The translations under genes and the position numbers were made by a program. Positions 34,984 to 48,177 of a DNA stretch of 64,000 bases are shown in pieces (position 1 is the stretch's first letter; each line of letters starts with the position of its first letter). Source of the DNA: Tipula vernalis (Eukaryota; Arthropoda; Insecta; Diptera; Tipulidae). Where the stretch lies: the NCBI GenBank assembly GCA_958295665.1, contig OY282560.1, positions 52,142,333 to 52,206,332 on the forward strand, written 5' to 3'. Under the pieces are notes generated by a model. It saw nothing but the letters and a program-made list of their open reading frames with translations. It was not told where the DNA came from and did not search any database.

Positions 34984-35575
34984 GACATTGCTAGACATAT
35001 TGGTATACGAGACTAGCTTGGTAAGTCCATTGCCAAGCTAAAACATTTAGCCCATTACCATACGATGGCGATCAGGAACATTTCTGGGCCAACATTCAGT
35101 AAATCATCTTACCTCTGTTACGATGCGATGGCGATAAGGGTGATTTTCAGGACCATTTACATACAGCTGATATTCCATATGATCAACGGAAAAACATTTA
35201 ATTGACAAAATAAAAGAGAAAAAGTAAAAATTTTGTGGTTTAGTATGTAAGGAAATTTTTTTCTCATTTCTTTTTAATACATTTTTAGACTTCATGCTTG
35301 TTTCATTGTATTATTTTTTGTGTGTTATTTTATAGTGTGTGAACCTATAAACAGTTTTTTTGAAAACTTATTGACCCTTTGCTTGATTTGGACATTCTCT
35401 AATTAATGATTAATATTAATGGACTTACCAAGCTAGTCACGTATACCAATATGTCTAGCAAACTCTGTGAATAGAGATATAGTAGTAGAAATAATGAGCA
35501 GGTTTAGTGAAAATATTTGATTGAATCTTGGCCCAGAAATGTTCCTGATCCCCATCGTATGGTAATGGGTTAATG
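34984..35575. repeat. Inverted repeat pair with permuted order
   Basis: Two blocks at 34,985-35,030 (GCTAGACATATTGGTATACG) and 35,050-35,095 (CATTACCATACGATGG) recur inverted at 35,420-35,465 and 35,528-35,575, but in the order A-B...A'-B' rather than A-B...B'-A'. This fits two opposite pieces of a tandem repeat with different phase, or a rearranged transposon. Confidence 0.6.
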
Positions 35576-36119
35576 GTTTGAAGTTGGCAATGAACTTAGC
35601 ATGCTTGTGCTTTAGACCACTATGTAGAAATTTGGTGAAAGCCAGCATTGTTACAGGGGCTAGAAATATATGTGGGGGTTGAACCTGGTATAAAAAATTA
35701 AGAACACGGGTTGGAAATAAGACCTTAAGGTTACCCAATAACTGTCTTTTAATAATGAGATAATAACTGGTGTATTTCTGCACAGACTCATGTCGGGTTT
35801 ACTAGTCCAGCATCGAGCGCCTCCCCAGGTGATGGACAGAGGAAAGCCTTAACAAGTAAGGTACTGGGAAATGAGATACTCGGGCGAACCAAAATTAGTA
35901 AATGCAGAGATCTAAGAATAAGCGATATTCCAATAATCTATCAACAATTAACGTTATTTTGAATTTTGTTGAGGGACTATTTCGGTCTAGAATTTTCAAA
36001 CAAAATAATTTTTTCTTACATTTTCTGACTCCTTATAGTTTTATAAATCATCTCCCGAAATAATTTCGAGAAATTCGAATTTTAAGCCGGTTAATTTGAA
36101 TAAATTCGATGATAAATAA
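35576..36119. other. Non-coding spacer
   Basis: No gene recognised. Confidence 0.45.
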
Positions 36120-36620
36120 GTAATGTCCGCCATCTTAGATCCGCCATCTTGAATTTGAAACCTGAGCTCAAATTCGTTATCAGAGACCTCAAAAACTTCC
36201 GTTTACAAAATTTTGTAAAAATCAGCCAATAATGCGAAAATATTTGTCCACCATTTTCGAACCGCAATCTGGAATTTTAAATTAAGGTCCGCCATCTTGG
36301 ATCAGACATCTTGAAATTGAAATTCGAATTCAGAATCGTAATCAGCGATCCCAAAACCCCCAACACACAGAATTTAGTAAAAATCGGCCAACAGTAAGAA
36401 AAATACTGTCCGCCATCTTGGATCCGCCATCTTGAATTTGAAACCTGAGCTCAAATTCGTTATCAGAGACCTCAAAAACTTCAGTTTACAAAATTTTGTA
36501 GAAATCAGCCAATTATGCAAAAATATTTGTCCACCATTTTGGAACCGCAATCTGGAATTTGAAATTAAGGTCCGCCATCTTGCATCCGCCATTTTGAATT
36601 TGAATTCTGATATTGGATTC
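36120..36620. repeat. 284-bp repeat rich in CCGCCATCTTG
   Basis: Nearly two units (starts at about 36,125 and 36,409), each with several GTCCGCCATCTTG / GATCCGCCATCTTGAATTTG motifs and AAAATTTTGTARAAATC. Read on the minus strand the motif gives KMADPRW-type peptides, a common trait of an insect dispersed repeat, not of a gene. Confidence 0.75.
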
Positions 36621-36892
36621 TTGTTCAGCGACCCCCAAAATACTTTTAATGAATAATTTGGTCAAAATTATTGAGGAATTTTATTTTTTTCGATCATTTT
36701 TGACTAAAAAATGGCTTTTTATTGCGAGATACCTCAATTTAGATAGTTTTTTGGAGGTTAGAATTTTTTTTTTTTAAACACCCAACGGTATCAAAAACTA
36801 AACTTCTTGGCGAATTTTTACGTGTGGTGAAAAAATTTTGTTGCCCAAAATTGAAATGGGCAGAGGGGGTGGCCGATTTGAAAAAGAATTCC

Positions 36893-37072
<180 letters not shown>

Positions 37073-37272
37073 NNNNNNNNNNNNNNNNNNNNNNNNNNNN
37101 NNNNNNNNNNNNNNNNNNNNNNNNNNNNNNNNNNNNNNNNNNNNNNNNNNNNNNNNNNNNNNNNNNNNNNNNNNNNNNNNNNNNNNNNNNNNNNNNNNNN
37201 NNNNNNNNNNNNNNNNNNNNNNNNNNNNNNNNNNNNNNNNNNNNNNNNNNNNNNNNNNNNNNNNNNNNNNNN
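37073..37272. other. Assembly gap of 200 N
   Basis: Exactly 200 N, probably a placeholder where the AT repeat broke the assembly. The true length is unknown. Confidence 0.98.
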
Positions 37273-37880
37273 ATCCATATAGGCTCACTTTTTTTACTAT
37301 ACATTTAATTTAGTCAAAAACTTCTAAAGTTACAATTGTTGTAAACTCCTCATAACACCACATGAAATACTTTTTTTGATATTTAGATGCTAACTGTGAT
37401 ATATTTTTTTTTTAAAACACCTACCCCTTAAAAAAATCAGGAATAGTAACTAACGATTTTTTTCAGTATTTCACAATTATCTTGACTTCTGTTAATCGAA
37501 GTTCAATTGTTCAATTATAAAAACGTGAATTAAAACTAGTTTTCATATTATAATGGAGCAATATGAAATTTTTTTGAATAAAACTTGACAATTTATTCAA
37601 GAAAAAAAAAGAGATTTGCATAACCTTAAAGATTTGACGGAAGATGACTTATTGTATTGAACTATCGAGTAAATATAATTATAAAAATATCTGCCGGCTT
37701 TATTTGTCAAAATCATAAATGCATTTATTTGGATTATTATTCAACACACCAAAGTAAGTGTTGTGAACTGTTCCAAAAGCATAAAAAAAATATGTTTTTG
37801 AGCCTTTGTGTTACAGACGATAAAATGAGTGACGAATTTTATAAGCATAGCAACATAGGCTTAATCATTATACCATGTAT
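37273..37880. other. Non-coding spacer
   Basis: A/T-rich; the short frame 37,657-37,887 has no recognised relative. Confidence 0.45.
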
Positions 37881-37892
37881 AGTATAAAATAT

Positions 37893-38627
37893 GGTGGTTT
37901 GGCGTCTATTGGAGGGGGAGACCAAAGTTGAGTAAATTAATCTACCAGTTCCGTAACCTTCCAGTAGGGTGCGCATCACATGAACTGTTCTGGTCTTGTA
38001 TTAGGCAGCTGCGTGATGGGTACAATTGTGTAAGGGATAACCTGTTCACAATTCGCAAGTGTACGTACTACCTCCTCGTGGGAACCACTGGTAACTAAGG
38101 CCATTTGGCACAGGCTAAAGTACGGCGCTAAAGGAGAAAACCTTGACAAAAAACCCTAATCTAAGGTGGTAACACCATATGCCGATGGATGAATGGCTGA
38201 TAGTTTAATCAGTCCAAAATATGCGGACTCTGGATACCAGGCACCCTCCAGTTTTATTTAGCCTTCCTGTAGTAAAGCTGGGTGACCTACAGGCGATTTG
38301 CAATTCCCAGAAACTCGTAAGAGTAAAATCAAACGGAATACGGGGCAGGAGTAGGAATATACGGAAGTGGGACAACCCTCTCGAAATCCTCGGGCTCCAA
38401 TGCTACCGTCTTTCTAGCGGAACTTCATGCTGTAGTAAACATCTAGGTGGGAGAGGAATAAGCCCAGATAGTATGGTATCACCTACAGGGAGGCAGTATT
38501 GTCAGGTTCATTAAGAACCTGAATATTGACTGGACGGATAATTAAGCAGGGTCCAGCACAATAGATCTTTTAGGTCGCAGTGCGAAGTGGCTGATCGCCC
38601 GCATGGCCCTCCAATAATAATAATAAT
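37893..38627 (+). mobile_element. Short LOA-type derivative with 12-14-bp target duplications
   Basis: Flanked by AGTATAAAATAT at 37,881-37,892 and 38,628-38,639. The last 180 bp (from about 38,445 to the AATAAT tail) match the 3' end of the LOA-like element at 25.7-25.9 kb. The first 350 bp look like a structured 5' leader, with no ORF over the whole length. It is thus either an internally deleted LOA or a non-autonomous, SINE-like partner that uses the LOA machinery. Confidence 0.8.
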
Positions 38628-38639
38628 AGTATAAAATAT

Positions 38640-39827
38640 TGTTAATGTGTTGTTCTTGTGGTATTTGTACCAGTAAGCATCAAAAATTATTGAATCGGGT
38701 GAAATCGGTTCAAATTGTTGGTGGAATATTGACATTTTGAATTGTATGTTTTATGTTTACAATTTTTTTTTGTCAATTTATAATAAAATTAGGTTTTAGA
38801 TTGAGAACAAATTTTAATTAAATTCAATTAATATACATATATGGTGAGTAATGAATGTGTGTAATACATATAGTGTGAACAATATGGTGGAGTATTTTTA
38901 AATAATTTGGCTGAAGTTTAGCTTTTGGCGGCTACTGATTTTTGCCCCATTTTAAAATTAACTCTCGTCAAACTCAAATAAAAAATAAACAGAAAAACAG
39001 AATGTTCAGTAACACATCAACATTTGAAAATACTATTACTTTCCGATTATTTACTAAAATCGAAGTCCAGATATTGCTTCTAATACTAAATTAATTGAAT
39101 AAAGGAAATAAGGCAAATAAATGCGATTTTTGAAAATCTAGAGATCCTCTTCTGAGACGACAAAAATGGTTAAAGGATCGGATCGCCTAGACAAAAAAAT
39201 GATGGGTTAGGTGTTTTAAAAAATATTATACCGCAGTTAGGATCTAAATATCCAAAAATGTATTTCATGGGGTGTAGTGAGCAGAAAACCAAGAATTTTC
39301 TTCCAAAAGTTGGTGCCGTTTGGGGTAAGGCGACAAAAGTTACAGAGATGTGAATATATATTATGACGTTTTCCGAAAAATTGCGTATATTTAAATGCAT
39401 GTAACTTTAGAAGATTTCGACTAAATTAAATGTAGCTAAAAAATTTGGTAATATGATCCAATGTGGATCCGACTTTAGTTGAAATCGATAAATTTGGCGA
39501 CAATCTTAAAACATGCTGTTTTTTAAGGTAAGATGATTACACTTTTTGGTGTCGCATTTAGCCAATATTAAATATGAGGCTCTGAAACTTCAAACGAAAG
39601 TTCAATAAAAAACGAAGAGAGAGGCCCATAACATTCAAAACAAAGCAACCTGAGTAGAACGGTTACCTATAGAATGAGCCTAAAAATCACTCAATTTCTT
39701 AACTTTAAAAAATCATAACTCGACAGGGGGGGGGGGGGGCAGCAAGGGGTAAAATTTTGGGAAACAAAGTTTTCATCGACTACTGATCCTGAAAAAAAAT
39801 TACGGTTTTTTTAAAAACTAATGGATA
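38640..39827. other. Non-coding spacer with G15 run
   Basis: No gene. A run of about 15 G lies near 39,725. The minus frame 39,170-39,400 has no recognised relative. Confidence 0.45.
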
Positions 39828-39956
<129 letters not shown>

Positions 39957-40681
39957 GCGGTTCCATATGAAAACGATCAAAAAATCGCAAATTTTGGCCT
40001 GACCCCTTTTGATTTTGAAGATAGTTGGTGAAAATGTTCTCCATATGAAATAACTCCACCCACATTGTTTTGTTTTCCTTTACGTCACTCTGTTTCGATA
40101 CAGGGTGATTTGCCGTTTTCTACTTTTCATTAAAATTAAAATTTGTGAAGAGCTCGTTTTCAAAAACCACTTAACCGATTTCAATATTTGTTAGTTCAAT
40201 TGAAAAGGATTGAGTTCTTGTTTTGTATAAATTTTTTGAAAAAAATCCAAATTAAATTTTTGTTTATGAAAAAGAGCATTCTTTTGAATAATGTCATTTT
40301 TCGGTCTTTTTACCAACTAATAAAAAATTAAAAAAATTGCCTTAGGAACAATTTTAAAGTTATGATTTTTTTAATACACCAGCCTCGACATATTTTGTGT
40401 TTAAATTTTTAATTATTCTACCTGCGTTTTGCATCATTTACATTTACTTATTGCGTAGTTTTTTAAAAACAATAAACCAGAAATAAATAATTTTGAAATA
40501 ATTTTTATTTTGTTATATCAAACAGTTTTGAGTTTTTACAAAATGAAGTTTTTTTAATATATAAAGATGTTTTATTAATAGGAGAAAAACTATGATATTG
40601 GTGAGTGCCTGGTATTTGCCTAACTAAGTTATATCTGGTTTTTAATTTTCTTTCAATTTTCAAATAATCTTTAGTACTAAA

Positions 40682-42640
40682 CTATGAATAGTTGATTATT
40701 GATTCATTTTCCACAGCCCATGAATATAGTTCATGTGGCGTGGTTATTTGATTTTCAAACGGTCTTTGTAAACTTGTTTGAGCAGCATTCGTCTTGAGAA
40801 CTCCTCCTAATGCATCACAAGGTCCTTTTCCGTGGCATATTGCAAAAAAATGCCACTCTTCTTCCAAGTCGAAATCCTCTTTAAAATTGCAGAGATTGTA
40901 AAAATTCATTTAATTTTTATACTGGGCCCCTGATCCATCGGAAAAAATTTTTATTTTTTTTATTTTTTGTAATTTTTCCTTTATGAAATTGACTAGGCCT
41001 TGAATGAATAATCTCACTGCTACATGATTGTGCTTTGTTGATTCAGATATTGTTAACATCGCCCATCGAATGTGATTCTTCATTGTTTTTATAGTAAACG
41101 GCAAAGGGATGTATCGTATACTGTGACCAATGAAATCCTTGAACCGCATCCCGAACTACGAATGAATAGTTCTCCGAAAAGTCGCATATAACTTTACATT
41201 CGTCATGGTTTAAATTGGATTTAATATGTTTCAGGTAAGTTGCTTGTTGTTCTGCAATAAATGATTGCGGTACCAAGTTTTGTAGTTGTTCGCAAAACTT
41301 ATCCATAAAAGTCAATGTTGATATACTGTTTCCATTGTGCATCTATCTACTTGTTGCCACTGCTTGAATGTTATTTCTTCTACATCATTTTGTAGAAATT
41401 TTGTAGACAATGGATATTTTCCGTTCCTGGGCAGGTTGCACATTCGTTTAATTGGCAAGATGTTGGATTTTCGCAAACAATCTGAGAAATTAGTTTCCGA
41501 TAACTTTCTTGTTCATGTGAAAGGAGTTTCATTGTTTGTATGATATTAAACATAAGTTTAATATTTTGATGATATATGCTAACGCATATACTATGTGTGC
41601 TGCTGGAATTTGCCAAAACGCAGTGTCGTTGACGAAGTGAGGCAAATTTTGAAAATCCAATTATTCTACTCGGGTGTGTTTTTTTAAAGATTTGATATGC
41701 TTCCTTCAAATTACAAAGTACCAATCTACGTTGTTTAGTAATAACAGTTCCTTCCGATGAAATTGTTTCGAAGTCTCGTTTTCCTGGACATATCCTACTT
41801 ATTTCGTCATCTTCAAAAAAATTCTGCACAAACTTTACCAGTTCTTGGTTAAGGACCTTAGACCCACATTTGATATTCGGTGTTGACATTATTCCATTTT
41901 CCTCTTGGATCTGTTTTGCTCTCCTTGCCTTATAATAAGAAACACTAAACTCTCGTTGAATTTTTCGAGCAGACTAGCTTTTTGGTAATGATGTTAATAC
42001 CATATATTTTTCACTGAAGGTATTGGAACTTTCACACTTTTCTCGTAATTGTTGAATTATTTCATTATTATCGCCTTCAGTGTTATTTTGAATTTCACCA
42101 GAACTACAAGGTACATACTTGAAATATTTCCTCAGAAATTTTTGCTGCAACTTCTTGCATTTTTTATTTCTTATAATTGTCAGATCTCATTTTCCTACGT
42201 AATACAGGAGAACTATTGATTGACTGTAAAGTAGAGTTGAGTGATGAAAGGTCAGGATAGACGTATTGCTTCTCACTTGATATTATTGAAATCTTTGATG
42301 GCGATGATGATGATGATGTAAGTGGTAAACTGTTTTGATCCAAATTAATTTGTTTCTTTATTGCTTCTCACTTGATATTATTGAAATCCATCGATGATGA
42401 TGATGATGTAAGTGGTAAACTGTTTTGATCCAAATTAATTTGTTGAACACCAAAAGGTCCTGAAGCTTCACTTATTACATTATTTCTTTTACTTTTATAT
42501 ATTTCGAAGTAGCATGAAGTACAAATGTTCCATTCTTTAATTAAGCAAACACCTTTTGTAAGAGCTATCTCAATTATATAATTAGAAATTTTACGAATAC
42601 GCGATCTATTTTTAAGGCACATTTCACACTTAATTTTCAT
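40682..42640 (-). pseudogene. Transposase-like protein of the long-TIR element
   Basis: Start at 42,640. The N-terminus is a zinc-finger-like module: KCEMCLKN, then WNICTSCYFEIYK (C-x2-C twice), followed by a serine run that has been tandemly duplicated at DNA level (42,269-42,445). Later open blocks on the minus strand are 41,889-41,380 (RICPGKRDFETI, RRLVLCNLKEAY, IGFSKFASLR, HSICVSIYHQN, a cysteine-rich ECATCPG), 41,342-41,043 (HSFIAEQQATYLKHIK-like, KVICDFSENYSFVVRD, QGFHW) and 41,149-40,682 (KIKIFSDGSGAQYKN, stop at 40,910, then EEEWHFFAICHGKGPCDALGG). A D in DFSENY, D in FSDGS and a downstream HGKGPCD segment look like an RNase H-fold DDE catalytic core. I have seen this domain order in unannotated arthropod proteins but cannot name the superfamily. 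Frameshifts near 41,370 and 41,080, at least one more upstream of 41,889, and one TAA make it inactive. Confidence 0.75.
42269..42445 (-). repeat. Tandem duplication inside the transposase gene
   Basis: A segment of about 90 bp (from GCTTCTCACTTGATATTATT to CCAAATTAATTTGTT) occurs twice in a row, with a (GATGAT)n run in each copy. It disturbs the serine-rich linker after the N-terminal finger. Confidence 0.85.
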
Positions 42641-43595
42641 ATTGAAACTTTAATATGTTTACGGGGTTTAAATTTTACTTAAAATTCACGTTTACAAATG
42701 ACATAAATATAACAGTTCCATCGTATTTATATGGAAATAGTTTATTTGAAAGCTAAGCCTCCTAAGTTTTAAGTATGTATACCTCAAGTATACCTGATGA
42801 AATTGTTAAAAGTTAAAATTTATTTCTTTGTTAAAATACCAAATGACGTCATATTAACACACCAAAATGTGGCAGACCCGTTTTCCTGAACAAAAGAAAA
42901 CGTTATAAAGTGATAATGCTGTAGTTATTCGAAACTTGTACTCCTTTATTTTTGGAACAACCTATAATAAAGTTTTTATAGTTTTATTGCTTTTAAAAAA
43001 CTATAAAATAGTAAACAACACTAATACATAAAATAAAATAGGATTACCTTTTAAAATACAGTAAATGGTGTAAATGGTAAAACGCAGGTAGAATAATTAA
43101 AAATGTAAACACAAAATATGTCGAGGCTGGTGTATTAAAAAAATCATAACTTTAAAATTGTTCCTAAGGCAAGTTTTTTTTATTTTTAATTAGTTGGTAA
43201 AATAAATAAGCTTTAAAAAAAAAAAAAAAATACGCAACTCGTTGTGGCCCAAAAGACCGAAAAATGACATTATTCAAAAGAATGCTCTTTTTCATAAACA
43301 AAAATTTAATTTGGATTTTTTCAAAAAATGTATACAAAACAAGAACTCAATCCCTTTCAATTGAACTAACAAATATTGAAATCGGTTAAGTGTTTTTTTG
43401 AAAACGAGCTCTTCACAAATGTTAATTTTAACGAAAAGTAGAAAACGGCAAATCACCCTGTATGAAAACAGAGTGACATAGAGGAAAACAAAACAATGTG
43501 GGTGGAATTATTTCATATGACGAACATTTTCACCAAATTTCATCAAAATTAAAAGGGGTCAGGCCAACGGCTGATCGTTATCGTATGGAATCGCT

Positions 43596-43624
43596 GTATA
43601 TATATATATATATGATATATATAG

Positions 43625-43690
<66 letters not shown>
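43596..43690. repeat. (TA)n tract at the right end of the long-TIR element
   Basis: TA repeats begin immediately outside the terminal inverted repeat, mirroring the left side. Confidence 0.9.
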
Positions 43691-43693
<3 letters not shown>

Positions 43694-46270
43694 TGGACAC
43701 ATTTATACATGGACAGTAGTATAAACCCGGATCAACAACCGTCTATATTTTCCATCTGATGCTTATCCGATTAATAAATTAACAAGTTATAACTCAAATA
43801 CACTACTAAACTTAAACTGAACGAAATAAATAAAAGTACGCGACTCTATACAGGTGGGCATATTTACGCGATTTTCACATTTTTTTTTTTCTTGGTAATT
43901 TTGTGTTTGTTAATTAATAATAATTAAAAAATACATTTTCTTAATGCAAAAGGCTTCTTTGTTTGTTTTTTTTTTTCTTTAATTTCTTAATAATATCACG
44001 TTAAATGGTTTTTTTAAATATTTTTCCTCATTTTTTTTATTTTGTTTTATTTATATAATTTTTTTTTTTTTGTTGTTTTTAATTAAGTTTAAGTTTTAAT
44101 TTTTAAAAAATAATAAATTATAATATATATCTATATTATATAATATAATTTTCTTGTAATAATGCAACAAATTTACAATGTTCTTGATTTTTTATTTTTA
44201 TTTTTAAATTTAATTTAATTAAATTATTTATTATATATTTTTTTTGTAATGTACTATATAAATTTTTTTCAATTTTCATTTTCTGTAAAACATCGAGAAT
44301 TTTTTTTAAACTTTTTTTTTTTTTTATTTATATTTAAATTTATATAAATAGGAAAAGACATAATCGATGTGAAGTGAGAAACAAAATAATATTGCCGAAA
44401 TTTAAGGGAAAATTTTTATTTGACGTTCTACTGGTAATTACTTATATATAAAAAAAAAATATTTTTCTAGTAAATTTGACAAAGAATTCAACCGCCAACT
44501 TGTATTCAACTTTGATTGTGGCTAAATAGGAATTTGAGTAAATGTATGACTTCGAATAAGAATTAGATTAAGAAATTGACCTTAGTTTTAAATTATCTTT
44601 ATAGAAAGACGAGACTAGTTATTTAATTATGAACCAAAAGATTTTACCTAGCCGATAAGTTACGAAAAAAAAAAAATCGAAGTTGGTTGCATACTGTACC
44701 GCCATTCTTTTTGTGTGCTAGGAGATTGGCTAGGATTGGGGGCTACTGCTCCAATATGGCTTTTAATAATTAATTTCCTGTGTACCTAATTTTAACCTCT
44801 GATCTAAAAATTTGGAATGTGTTTGAACGAATTTTTAAATGTAAATATTTCACGAGAATTCACTCGCAGACAAATTCACCCTTGCTCTAAAATGCAGTCA
44901 TTGGAAATTTCATTTTTTTTTTTTTCTTTGGAAATTATGCTAAACACTTCACATCCATACGATATATTGTATAATATATAGAAATATATAATTACAGACA
45001 GAGACAGAGAGAGAAGAACAGTAAAAATTAATTTATTACAAAAATAAAAATGAAATTATAAAATTAACAAATAAAAATGTATAATAATTAATTATTTTTA
45101 ATAATTGTACCCGTAATAAAATGGGAATTTTTTGTATTTATTTTTTTAATTAAGAAAATTAATTTTTTTTTTTGTATTTTGTGTTTTTTTTTATATTATA
45201 ATTAAAGAATTTTAACAATACAAGAAATATATTTATATATTACTTTAATATATACAAAGACGTATTTAATTTAATATTAAATTAATTAATTCATTTTTTT
45301 TTATTGTTTATTTTTTTCTAACAAACAATGTGAATTTATTTTTTATTTTTTTATTATTTAAATATTCTAAATCAGCTAATTAATTTATGTATATATAATT
45401 TGTTATTTTAAATAATTATAAATAATCACTATTTATAATGTTATTTAAATAATGATCATGTAGTGGTTTTTTTGTATTTTTTTTTTTTTTTTTTTTAATA
45501 AAAAAAGTCTACATTTTAAATAATTAAATTTTTAATTTGGTTTTGTTGTTATATGTATTTTGTTTATTTAATAAATGCTTCTTAATTATTAAATGTTCTA
45601 TAAATATATATAATCATCATGACTAGAATTATATGTATATATTTATATATAATGTAATGTATATATGTCTGTATATATAATTTTTTTTTTATTAAGAAGA
45701 AAATATTAAAACGTTAACTTTTTTTTTAATTTAATTAATTAAATGTAATTGATTAATAATATTTTTATATGGTAATGATATATGTATGTAAAATAAAAAT
45801 AATAATGCATTTGCTTCTCTTGTGTATTGTTTTTGGGATGGAAACGAAAAATTGATTTAGGGATGGTGAATAAATAGTCTCTTCCCCATGTTACTAGTGG
45901 CTTAATTTATTTGTGTTCGCCATCTAATCTTTTTCGAAATGTTATTTTTATCTTTGAGAAGTCTACAATCTCAAGAAAGTCTTCTAAATATTTTATGTGT
46001 GTGACCAATTTTAACTATATACCGGTTTAGCTAAGTGGTCTTTATTGCTTTTTGCCTTTTGAGAAGTTGTTCAAATTTTATGCATTCTGAAGTCTTTCTA
46101 TCTGGCAAATTTTAAAAATTTATCGAGCCTAGACTAAGTCGTAAGCAAATCTTGTTGAACATTAAACGTGTTATACTAACAACGATTAGTTAGATTTTGG
46201 GTCATAGTCGAAATGTAATTTAATGTTATCGCATATTATTTTGTTGTAACATATTTGCAAATAATGTAAA
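43691..46270. other. Extremely A/T-rich non-coding block
   Basis: Poly-T runs, AATTAATTT words and no ORF of note; 43,860-45,840 is the most biased part of the window. It resembles intronic or intergenic insect DNA more than a mobile element. Confidence 0.55.
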
Positions 46271-46515
46271 ATTTCGTAAGTTTAAGTAGGCGGATTACAA
46301 CTATCAGCGCAACATCGCCAAACGAGAGAGATCAGCATATCCAACAGTTAAGAAACATGAACGGGTTTCAAGTGTATGAAAACCGGTTGTGCGTTTTAAA
46401 GACGTCATGAAAAGCCTGTTAATCTTAATGTAACTCAAAATCAATAATAATTACAAAATAATAACGGAAAAGTTCAGGTAACAAGAATAATAATAATAAA
46501 GTTACAAAATAACAA

Positions 46516-46860
46516 GTGAAACCAAGGCACGTTAACCAAAATAACCGGAGCACTAGATGCCCAAATCGAGTTCTAAAAACAATCAAGCGAAGACTCGAGA
46601 AAATAGAGAAACCTTTAGTTCCAGAAGCAACAGCAAAATTTGTAACCCCACAGAACGAACAGGACTTTAAAGGTAAAAGTAAATTACTAGATTGTGTAAA
46701 GGAACTGCAACAATTCGACGGAAAACCAGCATATCCCTTTGGTGCACAATGTCGGAAACATTCTATTCTACGAGACTACACTATTGCACGAGTTACATCA
46801 TCCGACTTCACCACCATCAACCAACAACAACCATTATACAGCAACGTTATAATTATTTAA
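46516..46860 (+). other. ORF upstream of gypsy B, uncertain
   Basis: A 114-residue frame, basic at its start (RRLEKIEKP) and containing LLDCVKELQQFDGKPAYP, which is loosely like the 'IPxFDG' opening of gypsy gag. It may be part of gag of gypsy B or of another retroelement, or a chance frame. No other support. Confidence 0.3.
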
Positions 46861-47018
46861 AATAGTTCTATACATAGATAATAAAAGCTCATATTCTAAT
46901 TTTTTTGCTTACGATAAGATCTCATTTAAAAATTAAAACAAATGCACATGTTCGATAACATCGATTCGATAGCAAAATAATTATTCAATTTACATAGATT
47001 AAATAATTATAAATTTTT

Positions 47019-47702
47019 TTGTTGTGTATATTCAATCAAAAAAATAAAAATATTCCAAGTAGGGAAATAATCAGATTGAAAACAATCGAAGAGTTAGATA
47101 AAATAACCGAACAGTTAAGTAAATTAAAAGTAGACACACAGATAAAAATGGATCAGGAAAACAAATTAAAATATGAAGCATTAATCAATGGGCTTAGAGT
47201 CCCAGATATAGTTAAAGAAATTCCGCCATTCGATCCGGTAGTGATATAACCTTACTGCACTCTTTTATAGAAAATTGTGAAGAAGTATTGAAATTGTGTA
47301 CATCGGTAGAAAACACTCCTATGGGATCAATTATACTGAGAACAATACGTAATAAAGTTAAAGACAATGCTAATAAAGTGTTGAATACAATGAACACTCA
47401 ATTTGAATGAAAGTGTATAAAAGATAATTTAATACTCCATTATTCAGATAGAAGAAGTGAAGTTTCTTTAATTAGAGATTTTCACAATTAAACATTAATA
47501 AATTGGATAAAAATAAATGATCTTGATGTAAATATCATTAATCACAAAAAGAATCTGTAAGAAAATATGTGCTTAAGTGTATTTCTAAGCGGATTAAAAG
47601 AACCGCTAGGTTCAATTATTCGAGCTAGTAGACCTAATACATTAGCAGAAGCTAACAGTCTTTGCCTTGTGGAACAAAATATAAACTATATTAAACCATA
47701 TA
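47019..47702 (+). pseudogene. Gypsy B gag, N-terminal part
   Basis: Gag of a 297/17.6-like gypsy in more than one frame: EELDKITEQLSKLK, then LRVPDIVKEIPPFDP (the gag core start), a frameshift at about 47,240 leading to LHSFIENCEEVLKL, and after further stops FLSGLKEPLGSIIRASRPN with LAEANSLCLVEQN at 47,580-47,690. The sequence is cut at IKPYKK (47,702) by the 2.9-kb nested block and resumes at 50,603. Confidence 0.8.
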
Positions 47703-48177
47703 AAAAATTGAGGTGTGGCCAACACACGACTTTCTTTTACGAACAGAGAATTTTGAGAAATATTATTTTTTCTTAATTTTTTTTTTTAATTTTTTATTTT
47801 AATTTGTTTTTAATTTCTATAAACATTTTGTTTTTAGTAGTTTTTTGTAAACCTTATACTTTTTAAGATATTTGCAAAACAAATTTTCTGGACCAAGGGA
47901 GTGGCCACTTCCGGTTAGCCGATTTTGAGTAAAATTCAATGGGACCTCCCAATATATCAAAAAAGCTTAAATCTGAAGTTTCAGTTCGATTGATTAAACC
48001 ATATGGGCTGTATAGAGGACACAGACAGACTGACAGACAGACAGACAGACAGACACCATTTCGAAACCCACTTTTTCGGACTCAGGGGACCTCAAAACAA
48101 ATAAATCTCTAAAAATCTCGAAGTAAAAAATTTTCATGATTACTATACTTTATTTTACTAGAGTAAAAAGAAAGTAA
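47703..48177 (-). mobile_element. Mini-me/DINE-like repeat, copy 2
   Basis: Minus-strand copy with both ends: AAAATTGAGGTGTGGCC at its right end (47,703) and AGTAAAATAAAG..GTAAAAGAAAGTAAAA at its left end (48,177). The microsatellite core is reduced to a few GACA units. Confidence 0.8.

Noticed and set aside
35433..35783. 116-residue minus-strand frame
   Set aside because: It overlaps the inverted repeat blocks and has no recognisable domain.
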